Of a DNA stretch of 27,547 nucleotides, positions 8,560 through 14,373 are shown in pieces. A model generated the notes under the pieces. The model made no database searches. It was not told the DNA's origin and was given only the letters and a program-made list of their open reading frames with translations. Within the stretch, counting starts at the first letter, position 1. Each line of letters starts with the position of its first letter. The position numbers and the translations under genes were made by a program. Source of the DNA: Cacconaster sp964598495 (GTDB taxonomy: Bacteria; Bacteroidota; Bacteroidia; Bacteroidales; UBA932); contig CAZRBY010000024.1 in assembly GCA_964598495.1 (NCBI GenBank), positions 1 to 27,547 on the forward strand. The letters are read 5' to 3'.

Positions 8560-9225
8560 CTAATGGTACAGCCGGTTTTGTTTCTTCCAGATTAGGATCA
8601 TTATCAGGCCGAATAGCATTCCGCCCAGATGGGCGAAATGAGCAATATTGCCGCCCATCCCTGTAAGACCTGTGACGAGCTCAATTGCTCCGAAAATGAT
8701 CACAAACCATTTGGCCTTCATTGCTATAGGCGGAAATATCAATTGCAGACGATTGTCCGGGAAGAGCATACCATAGCCTAACAGCACTCCGTAAATGGCA
8801 CCGGAAGCACCTACAGTGGGGGTCCCGAGCACTGCGGTTGCGGCAGCTATCTTTCCTGCTGTCATAAGACCCTCGTACTGCAGATGTAGTACAAGACCGT
8901 GGCACAATGCGGCTCCAATTCCGGTCACAAAGTAGAAAAGCAGAAATTTTTTACTGCCCCAGATTCTCTCCAGCACAGTGCCGAAAATCATCAGGGTGTA
9001 CATATTAAAAAAAAGATGCCAGAAATCACCGTGCAAAAACATGTGTGTGATTAGCTGGTAGGGCTTGAAAAATGGGGACTCTAATGGAAAAAGCGCAAGC
9101 TTCTCATATATTGTATCACCGATAATCCATGTTGCTATGAGCATTACGGTATTGATGATGACCAGATTTTTGATAACAGGTGACATCATCCCCCAAAAAC
9201 CGAATCGGCTGTATCCTTGATTCAT
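8560..9225 (-). CDS. rhomboid family intramembrane serine protease
   Basis: A 221-residue protein with about six membrane segments. The catalytic serine is S141 in GASGAIYG and the catalytic histidine is H199 in AHFAHLGGMLFG. HLFFN (H70 to N74) in the second helix supplies the oxyanion residues and ERIWG in the first loop is the usual WR-like motif. All active-site residues are present, so an active protease is expected. Its start ATG overlaps the mutL stop (ATGA at 9222-9225), which suggests translational coupling. The DNA-repair neighbour does not explain its substrate. It has the compact bacterial form without extra domains. Confidence 0.93.
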   Translation of the reverse strand: MNQGYSRFGFWGMMSPVIKNLVIINTVMLIATWIIGDTIYEKLALFPLESPFFKPYQLITHMFLHGDFWHLFFNMYTLMIFGTVLERIWGSKKFLLFYFVTGIGAALCHGLVLHLQYEGLMTAGKIAAATAVLGTPTVGASGAIYGVLLGYGMLFPDNRLQLIFPPIAMKAKWFVIIFGAIELVTGLTGMGGNIAHFAHLGGMLFGLIMILIWKKQNRLYH

Positions 9226-11009
9226 AAATATTTCTCCAAATCTTTAACTGTAATAACAGACATGCATTTTCGCCCGTCCGGCGTCAGTCCGGGCTCATTG
9301 CAGTCGAACAACTCATCCACCAACATCTGTGCCTGAGCATCCGACAGGGGGCCGGTATGGCTTCTGGCTGCCGAAATGGCCAGTTTTCGGGCAAGAGCCT
9401 CACCATATTCTGCAAAATCGGCAGAAAATGTCTGCTCTTTTAGCGAAGAGACCAGTGAATCGATAAGTGTCGGGGTATCTCCTTCTGCCACTGAATATCC
9501 CTGCGGTACACCATACACGGCAACTGAATTGCCCCCGAAATCGCGGATATCGAACCCAAGTTTCAAAAGTTCCTCCAGATGCTCCGTGAGGGTGAGATAA
9601 TCCTCGCTCTGCAGATCTATGTTCCTCGGGAAAAGTGTTTGCTGAGTTAGTGGCTTCTCATCCGATAGCATGCTCAGATAACGTTCATACCAGATACGCT
9701 CTCTGGCCCTTGAGATGTGCAACAGAAGAATTACCTCACCATACTGAGAAAGAATGAAATTATTTCCGGCTCTTAAGATTGAGGTACGCGATATCTCCCT
9801 CTCCTCAAAGAGCATCCGCTCCTCCTGCTCTTCTTCAACGGGACGGATCTGCGATGGTACGGTGGAAAAATCCCTGCCCTTTCCCAAGTCGAATGGATTG
9901 AATAATGGATCATAGTCTATTCCGGGCATCCTTATATGCTCTCTTCCATGTTCAAGCGAAATGCGTCCGGGCATATTTGGAATATCAGGTACTCCTTCGG
10001 TATCAAAATCTATACTTGGGACAAAGGAATTCTTGCCGAGAGATTCCCTTACCGAAGCCATAACTATCTCAAATATCATCTGCTCATCCTCAAACTTTAC
10101 TTCGCTCTTTGTCGGGTGGATATTTACATCCACTCTCTCCAAGGGAGTTTCGAGAAATATGAAGTATGTAGGCAATATGTCGTCCGGTATGAGCTGTTCA
10201 TATGCTTTCATTACCGCCTTGTGCAGGTAGGGCGAGCGGAAATAGCGTCCGTTGATGAAGAAATATTGATTGCCGGGGGTCTTGCGGGAGGATTCGGGTT
10301 TGCCGATATGACCGCTGATTTTAACCACCGACGTCACGGTGTCAATTTCCGCCAGGGAGTTGATCAACTCGCGGCCGAAGAGATCGTGGATACGCTGTTT
10401 GGTATTATCGACAGCACGCAGATCGTAGAGTACCTTACCATTGGAGAGCATCTTGAATCTGAGTTCCGGCCTTACGACTGCCACTCTAATGAACTCCTGA
10501 ATAATGTGTCGCAATTCGGTGTTGTCGGATTTGAGAAATTTGCGTCTGGCAGGCACATTATAAAAGAGGTTGCGTACCTCGAAGCCGGATCCGATAGGAG
10601 AGGAAGCTTCATGGCTTGAGATGATGCGTGACTCGCCCACCTCCACCTGCCACCCTACCTCACTGCCGGCCTGACGTGTTTTCAGGGTTACGTGGGCAAC
10701 CGCTGCTATTGATGCCAGTGCTTCACCACGGAATCCATACGTGGAGATGGACTCAAGGTCTTCAGCACGATCAATTTTGGAGGTTGCGTGGCGCTCAAAG
10801 CAGAGTTCGGCATCTTCCGGAGTCATACCGCTGCCGTTGTCTATCACCTGGATGAGGGTTCTGCCTGCATCGGTTACTATTAATTGGATGGTATCCGCTC
10901 CAGCATCAATAGCATTTTCCATTAGCTCCTTGACTACAGAAGCGGGGCGACCGACAACCTCTCCTGCTGCTATCAGATTGGATATGTTGGCGGGTAGTAG
11001 CTTAAGCAT
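9222..11009 (-). CDS. mutL: DNA mismatch repair protein MutL
   Basis: A 595-residue GHKL ATPase that links MutS mismatch recognition to strand removal. The N-terminal domain has the full motif set: KELMENAIDAGA (catalytic E31), DNGSGM, RHATSKI, GFRGEAL and LFYNVPARRKFL. The C-terminal dimerisation domain starts near residue 410. The endonuclease motif DQHA(x)2E(x)4E appears as LHISRARERIWYE: the Asp and His are replaced and only the two Glu positions remain, while the C-terminal part ends TPDGRKCMSVITV without CPHGRP. This suggests loss of, or large change in, endonuclease activity. A longer frame begins at 11045, but MLKLLPANISNLIAAGEVV is the canonical start, so ATG 11009 is chosen. It is 1 bp after the preceding small gene and overlaps the rhomboid start by 4 bp. 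Confidence 0.95.
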   Translation of the reverse strand: MLKLLPANISNLIAAGEVVGRPASVVKELMENAIDAGADTIQLIVTDAGRTLIQVIDNGSGMTPEDAELCFERHATSKIDRAEDLESISTYGFRGEALASIAAVAHVTLKTRQAGSEVGWQVEVGESRIISSHEASSPIGSGFEVRNLFYNVPARRKFLKSDNTELRHIIQEFIRVAVVRPELRFKMLSNGKVLYDLRAVDNTKQRIHDLFGRELINSLAEIDTVTSVVKISGHIGKPESSRKTPGNQYFFINGRYFRSPYLHKAVMKAYEQLIPDDILPTYFIFLETPLERVDVNIHPTKSEVKFEDEQMIFEIVMASVRESLGKNSFVPSIDFDTEGVPDIPNMPGRISLEHGREHIRMPGIDYDPLFNPFDLGKGRDFSTVPSQIRPVEEEQEERMLFEEREISRTSILRAGNNFILSQYGEVILLLHISRARERIWYERYLSMLSDEKPLTQQTLFPRNIDLQSEDYLTLTEHLEELLKLGFDIRDFGGNSVAVYGVPQGYSVAEGDTPTLIDSLVSSLKEQTFSADFAEYGEALARKLAISAARSHTGPLSDAQAQMLVDELFDCNEPGLTPDGRKCMSVITVKDLEKYL

Positions 11010-11010
11010 A

Positions 11011-11370
11011 TTATTTAAAAAGTTGGCCAAGACCGATGGCCACATAGTATGCAGCCACCATCAGAGCTACAAAAGTGATAAGAGTAATTATCTTTTTTAC
11101 TTTCTTGTTGCCGGCTTCGCGGCGATGTTCCTCCATCCCTTTGCGGAATGAGCCGCGGATGCTCTCTCCGGGAACATATTCTTTGGTTGATTTGGCACCT
11201 TGTCCGTCAGTTAAATCTTTTGAAGGATCAATGGGAGTGCCGTCGGGGTTCTTGCCATACTTTTTGTAAACCTCTGCTATACGCTCCTTGCGCTCATCAT
11301 AATAGCGTGGAGTATAGTGAAAAACTCTGTGAGAAGGTGTCTTGAAAAAGCTGATATTGAAAAATCCCAT
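11011..11370 (-). CDS. small conserved hypothetical protein with a C-terminal membrane helix
   Basis: A 119-residue protein starting at ATG 11370 (MGFFNISFFKTPSHRVFHYTPRYY); a GTG start at 11379 would add three residues but is less likely. The first 85 residues are soluble and basic, with a Tyr-rich segment (HYTPRYYDERKERI). One hydrophobic segment near the end (LITFVALMVAAYYVAIGLG) should anchor it in the inner membrane with the main part in the cytosol. I do not recognise a named family; similar small proteins occur next to mutL in Bacteroidota, which is from general knowledge and not tested here. It ends 1 bp before the mutL start, so it is first in this operon. Confidence 0.75.
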   Translation of the reverse strand: MGFFNISFFKTPSHRVFHYTPRYYDERKERIAEVYKKYGKNPDGTPIDPSKDLTDGQGAKSTKEYVPGESIRGSFRKGMEEHRREAGNKKVKKIITLITFVALMVAAYYVAIGLGQLFK

Positions 11371-11404
11371 AATTGTCACAAAATTGTCAAGTGAATATTT
11401 AGGA

Positions 11405-11412
11405 CAAAGTTA
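11405..11412 (-). promoter_or_regulatory. -7 element for the mutL operon
   Basis: Read on the minus strand this is TAACTTTG, a match to TAnnTTTG, 34 bp before ATG 11370. It is within 20 bp of the divergent ispF -7 element, so the two promoters share a short region. No clear -33 box is seen. Confidence 0.45.
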
Positions 11413-11422
11413 ACATATTTTT

Positions 11423-11445
11423 TATTTTTGTGGAAAAATAGGAGG
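11423..11445 (+). promoter_or_regulatory. ispF -7 element and Shine-Dalgarno site
   Basis: TATTTTTG (11423-11430) matches TAnnTTTG. AGGAGG (11440-11445) is a full Shine-Dalgarno site 5 bp before the ispF ATG, which is uncommon in this window. The leader would then be very short. Confidence 0.5.
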
Positions 11446-11450
11446 TTTCT

Positions 11451-11927
11451 ATGGAGATTCGCGTTGGCAACGGATTTGACATACACAAGCTGGCTCCAGG
11501 GCTGCCACTGATACTCTGTGGTGTGACCATTCCTTCGGAGAAGGGATGTGTGGCCCACTCTGACGGGGATGCGGCGATCCACGCTCTCTGTGATGCGCTT
11601 TTGGGCGCTCTTGCCCTCGGTGATATTGGAAAACATTTCCCCGACACTTCGGATGAATACAAAGGCATAGATAGTCGCATACTGCTAAAACGCGTTTTTG
11701 ACATGATTACGGAACGAGGCTGGTGTATAGGCAACATCGATATAACCTTGATTCTCGAGAAACCGAAATTGGCTCCCCATATTCCGGAAATGAGGAAAAT
11801 GTTGGCCTCCGTGCTGGGTTTGGATGTTGAGCGCGTATCGGTTAAGGCGACCACTTCCGAAAAGCTCGGATTTGTGGGCCGCGAGGAAGGAATTGCCACT
11901 TTTGCATCAATTTTATTGTTCAATTGA
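11451..11927 (+). CDS. ispF: 2-C-methyl-D-erythritol 2,4-cyclodiphosphate synthase
   Basis: A 158-residue cytosolic enzyme of the MEP isoprenoid pathway; it cyclises CDP-methylerythritol 2-phosphate with loss of CMP. The metal ligands are in GFDIH (D10, H12) and the His of VAHSDGDAAIHALCDALLGA. Further family motifs are GDIGKHFPDT, IDITLILEKPKLAPHI and the C-terminal VSVKATTSEKLGFVGREEGI. Length matches the family exactly. It is transcribed divergently from the mutL operon and is followed by tRNA-Gln 31 bp downstream; the tRNA promoter overlaps its 3' end. No other MEP gene is present in the window. Confidence 0.97.
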   Translation: MEIRVGNGFDIHKLAPGLPLILCGVTIPSEKGCVAHSDGDAAIHALCDALLGALALGDIGKHFPDTSDEYKGIDSRILLKRVFDMITERGWCIGNIDITLILEKPKLAPHIPEMRKMLASVLGLDVERVSVKATTSEKLGFVGREEGIATFASILLFN

Positions 11928-11945
11928 GAATAATCTCTATATTTG
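11916..11945 (+). promoter_or_regulatory. promoter of tRNA-Gln
   Basis: TTG at 11916-11918 and TATATTTG at 11938-11945 are separated by 19 bp, matching the Bacteroidota -33/-7 arrangement. It overlaps the end of ispF and starts 13 bp before the tRNA. Confidence 0.65.
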
Positions 11946-11958
11946 CACTCCCAAACAT

Positions 11959-12029
11959 TGACCTATTGTGTAATGGTAGCACAGCAGATTCTGGTCCTGC
12001 TAGTCTAGGTTCGAATCCTAGTAGGTCAA
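11959..12029 (+). tRNA. tRNA-Gln (anticodon CTG)
   Basis: A 71-nt cloverleaf: acceptor TGACCTA pairs with TAGGTCA, the D stem is GTG/CAC, the T arm is CTAGG-TTCGAAT-CCTAG, and the discriminator is A. The anticodon loop TTCTGGT reads CTG, for Gln. The last pair of the anticodon stem is A31-C39, a mismatch. CCA is not encoded. It lies between ispF and the PHP gene on the same strand. Confidence 0.93.
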
Positions 12030-12061
12030 CTTCTTTCACCCTTTTTTCTTACAATTACAAT

Positions 12062-13189
12062 ATGAAACGTTTATTTGCAGTAATGCTGCTATGTTTTACA
12101 TACGCAGCCCTCCTCTCTATTTCCGCGGAAGCGCAACGCATAGAGAACACCAACCCCAACAAGCAGTTTATTCCTGACAAGTCCAACCATGTACGCAATG
12201 AGGTTATTATCCCCGATTTTGCAGGTTATAAGGTACTTAAAGGGGACTTTCACATACACACCGTCTTTTCGGACGGTTTAGTGTGGCCCACTTACAGGAT
12301 TCAGGAGGCTTGGCGTGACGGACTTGACATCCTCGCCATTTCCGATCACATTGAATATAGGCCTCATAGTGAATATATTAATGCCGATCGCAACGCTTCC
12401 ATGAAAATTGCCGCTCCTGAGGCTGAAAAGCTGGGTATCTTACTCGTTCCGGCAACAGAGGTGACACGTGAGCAGGGTGTTCTCGGCCACTTCAATGCAC
12501 TTTTCATTAAAGATGCAGAGCTGATGAATCTTGAGGATCCCAAGGAGGCATTGCGTGAAGCACGCAGACAGGGAGCATTCATTTTCTTCAACCACCCCGG
12601 CTGGAAAATGGATACATGCGTTTTTTCACCATTCCAGAAAGAATTATTGGAAGAGGGTTTGATAGATGGTGTCGAGGCGGTCAACGGATTTGAGTTCTAT
12701 CCGCGCGCAATTTCCTGGTGCAAAGATCTGAACATTACTCTTTTTGCCAATTCCGATGCCCACGATCCCGTTCCTGTTTATTTCAAGTACGATCGCAGGG
12801 GAGCGGAAGATGTGCGCTACAGGCCAATGACGCTGGTACTTGCGAAGGATAAGAGTCTGGAGGCAGTTCGGGAAGCACTTGATGCGAGACGCACTATCGG
12901 CTCTTACCATGGTTATCTTATTGGCATGGTTGATCTGCTTGAAGGGCTTTTTGATGCATGTGTTTCCACTGAAAAGCTTTCCGTTGTTGGAAAAAATACC
13001 AACTGGCAGCTGCGAAACAACTCCTCTTTGACATTTCGATTCAGCATAGGCGGTACATATTTTATTCTGCTGCCATTTACCTCCTGCACACTGATACGCA
13101 CCTCAGACATAACTTCAGTTGATGTAACCGTGCTCAATATGTATCATTACGAGAACACTCATCCTGTGTTTACATTGGAGCTTAAGTAG
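12062..13189 (+). CDS. secreted PHP-domain phosphoesterase (Sb-PDE-like)
   Basis: A 375-residue protein with a signal peptide (MKRLFAVMLLCFTYAALLSI, cleavage near SAEAQ) and a PHP metallo-phosphoesterase domain. Metal-binding motifs are DFHIHT (H64, H66), FSDG (D71), ISDHIEY (D95, H96), ATEVT, FNHPGW and NSDAHDP. These are the usual PHP ligands for a two- or three-metal site. Such periplasmic proteins of Bacteroidota are often named Sb-PDE family phosphodiesterases; the substrate here is unknown. The last 90 residues form a separate beta-rich region. A longer frame from 11924 runs through the tRNA gene and is not credible, so ATG 12062 is chosen. It begins 32 bp after tRNA-Gln with no own promoter visible, so the two may share a transcript. 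It stops with TAG. Confidence 0.9.
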   Translation: MKRLFAVMLLCFTYAALLSISAEAQRIENTNPNKQFIPDKSNHVRNEVIIPDFAGYKVLKGDFHIHTVFSDGLVWPTYRIQEAWRDGLDILAISDHIEYRPHSEYINADRNASMKIAAPEAEKLGILLVPATEVTREQGVLGHFNALFIKDAELMNLEDPKEALREARRQGAFIFFNHPGWKMDTCVFSPFQKELLEEGLIDGVEAVNGFEFYPRAISWCKDLNITLFANSDAHDPVPVYFKYDRRGAEDVRYRPMTLVLAKDKSLEAVREALDARRTIGSYHGYLIGMVDLLEGLFDACVSTEKLSVVGKNTNWQLRNNSSLTFRFSIGGTYFILLPFTSCTLIRTSDITSVDVTVLNMYHYENTHPVFTLELK

Positions 13190-13206
13190 CGCAGACTGCA
13201 CTTTTT

Positions 13207-13237
13207 TTTGGGTATATAGTTTTTTTGCGTACTTTTG
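13207..13237 (+). promoter_or_regulatory. promoter of tRNA-Met
   Basis: TTTG (13207-13210) and TACTTTTG (13230-13237) are 19 bp apart, a full match to the Bacteroidota TTTG/TAnnTTTG pattern, ending 10 bp before the tRNA. Confidence 0.75.
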
Positions 13238-13247
13238 CACTCCCGAT

Positions 13248-13321
13248 GGCGAGATAGCTCAGCTGGTTAGAGCGCATGATTCATAATCATGAGGTCCCCA
13301 GTTCAATCCTGGGTCTCGCTA
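13248..13321 (+). tRNA. tRNA-Met (anticodon CAT, elongator type)
   Basis: A 74-nt cloverleaf: acceptor GGCGAGA pairs with TCTCGCT (first pair G-T), D arm GCTCAGCTGGTTAGAGC, anticodon arm ATGAT-TCATAAT-like loop reading CAT, T arm CCCAG-TTCAATC-CTGGG and discriminator A. The sequence resembles elongator Met rather than the initiator; tRNA-Ile with modified CAT is less likely. CCA is not encoded. Confidence 0.93.
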
Positions 13322-13363
13322 CTGAAAAAGCCGACTAAAAAATTAGTCGGCTTTTTCAGTAGC
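13318..13363. terminator. 21-bp hairpin terminator overlapping the end of tRNA-Met
   Basis: Positions 13318-13338 and 13343-13363 are perfect inverted repeats with an AAAA loop; the core is AAAAAGCCGACTAA/TTAGTCGGCTTTTT. The left arm includes the last four bases of the tRNA (GCTA), so the hairpin competes with the 3' end of the tRNA before processing. The run of T lies within the right arm. Confidence 0.7.
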
Positions 13364-13404
13364 GGGTTGCGATGCTAGAGGTGCTGGAAGTTTTTTATCA
13401 CAAA

Positions 13405-13442
13405 CGCCAAATTACCGAACAAATTCTCGCCAAATTACCGAA
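13405..13442. repeat. 15-bp direct repeat in a noncoding remnant
   Basis: CGCCAAATTACCGAA occurs at 13405-13419 and 13428-13442. Both lie in a 26-codon frame (ATG 13372 to TAA 13450-13452, ending QITEQILAKLPKSE) that looks like a fragment of a larger gene but that I do not recognise. The two repeat copies are in different reading frames. Confidence 0.55.
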
Positions 13443-13463
13443 AAGTGAATAAAGACCTATTTT

Positions 13464-13546
13464 TACTGACAGTTTGGTCGCATAGTGCGATCGTTTTGTC
13501 AGTAGGAGTCTTAAAATTGTCAAGTATTTCGCTCAATTTACTTGAC
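13464..13546. other. two stem-loops downstream of the ABC operon
   Basis: The first (13464-13504) pairs TACTGACA with TGTCAGTA and inside it GGTCGCA with TGCGATC around TAG. The second (13519-13546) pairs GTCAAGTA with TACTTGAC over a 12-nt loop. They sit 14 bp beyond the end of the minus-strand ABC operon and could end or stabilise its mRNA. Neither has a strong T tract. Confidence 0.5.
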
Positions 13547-13559
13547 TCAATCGACAGTC

Positions 13560-14219
13560 TTACTGTATCATTCCGTCTTCCAGGTGGATAATTCGGTCGC
13601 CGTAAGTGGCAAATTTGTCGTTATGGGTTACCTGGATGATGGTCATGCCTTCTTTGTGCAGTTCTTTTAGGGTTTCCATAATCATTATGCCCTGTTTGCT
13701 ATGAAGGTTTCCTGTGGGTTCATCGGCCAGGAGCAGCTGGGGTTTGCCTACGATGGCGCGGGCAATTCCGACCAATTGCTGCTGTCCTCCCGATAGCTGT
13801 TGAGGGAATAGGTCCCGTTTGGCTACAATCCCGAATCGATCAAGCAAGTCTGCTACCATTGCCTGACGCTCTTTCTGTTTAACACCTTTATAGATCAGCG
13901 GGGTTTCAATGTTTTCATAGACTGTCATCTCTTCGATAAGATGATAGGCCTGGAAGATGAATCCGACAAAATCGCGGTGATGTTTTCCCCTGCGTTTTTC
14001 GTTCAGTTGCACTACGTCGGTGTCGTAGAGCCAATATTCGCCTTCGGAAGGATAATCCAGCATCCCGATTATATTAAGCAGAGTGGACTTGCCGGAACCG
14101 CTCGGGCCCATAATGGTGAGAAATTCCCCCTCTTTTACCTCAAGGTTAATGTCCCTCAGCACAAAAGTGCGCTGAAACTTCGAATCGTAATATTTACTGA
14201 TATGTTTTAGTGTGATCAT
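13560..14219 (-). CDS. ABC transporter ATP-binding protein (MacB/LolD type) with altered signature and D-loop
   Basis: A 219-residue ATPase of the LolD/MacB group that powers FtsX-like permeases. Walker A is GPSGSGKST (residues 38-46), the Q-loop is IFQAYH (Q90), the signature is LSGGQQQLVGIARA (142-155), Walker B is LLLADEP (162-168) and the H-loop is VTHN. Two positions differ from the norm: L149 replaces the Arg of LSGGQQQR and H173 replaces the Asp of the D-loop (NLHS for NLDS). The second ATPase of the same operon has the canonical residues at both. Nucleotide binding should be intact; hydrolysis or coupling may be changed. It is the last of the five minus-strand genes and follows a repeat spacer. 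Confidence 0.92.
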   Translation of the reverse strand: MITLKHISKYYDSKFQRTFVLRDINLEVKEGEFLTIMGPSGSGKSTLLNIIGMLDYPSEGEYWLYDTDVVQLNEKRRGKHHRDFVGFIFQAYHLIEEMTVYENIETPLIYKGVKQKERQAMVADLLDRFGIVAKRDLFPQQLSGGQQQLVGIARAIVGKPQLLLADEPTGNLHSKQGIMIMETLKELHKEGMTIIQVTHNDKFATYGDRIIHLEDGMIQ

Positions 14220-14373
14220 TGTTCTTTGCTTTTAGCTGTTAGCTGTTGGCCCTTGGCTTTTTGTTTTGCTAATAATTGTTATGTAAATAATTATCTTATT
14301 TCTATCCTCCATCATATTACTTCACCATCCTACCTGCTAACGGCTAATGGCCAATGGCCAATAGCCAATCAAT
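14220..14373 (-). repeat. permease-spacer repeat, copy 1
   Basis: The 154-bp spacer before the ATPase gene is a copy of a unit also found at 16726-16891 and 19271-19427. Plus-strand layout: four 7-bp units (TTAGCTG TTAGCTG TTGGCCC TTGGCTT), an AT-rich core of about 85 bp that is identical to copy 2, then 7-bp units of the form GGCCAAT. The two heptamer arms are partly complementary, so the mRNA could fold with the core in the loop. On the minus strand, positions 14232-14315 hold a 27-codon frame starting MMEDRNK. Confidence 0.9.

Noticed and set aside
11924..12061. In-frame extension of the PHP gene through tRNA-Gln
   Set aside because: The tRNA is clear and a good signal peptide starts at ATG 12062.
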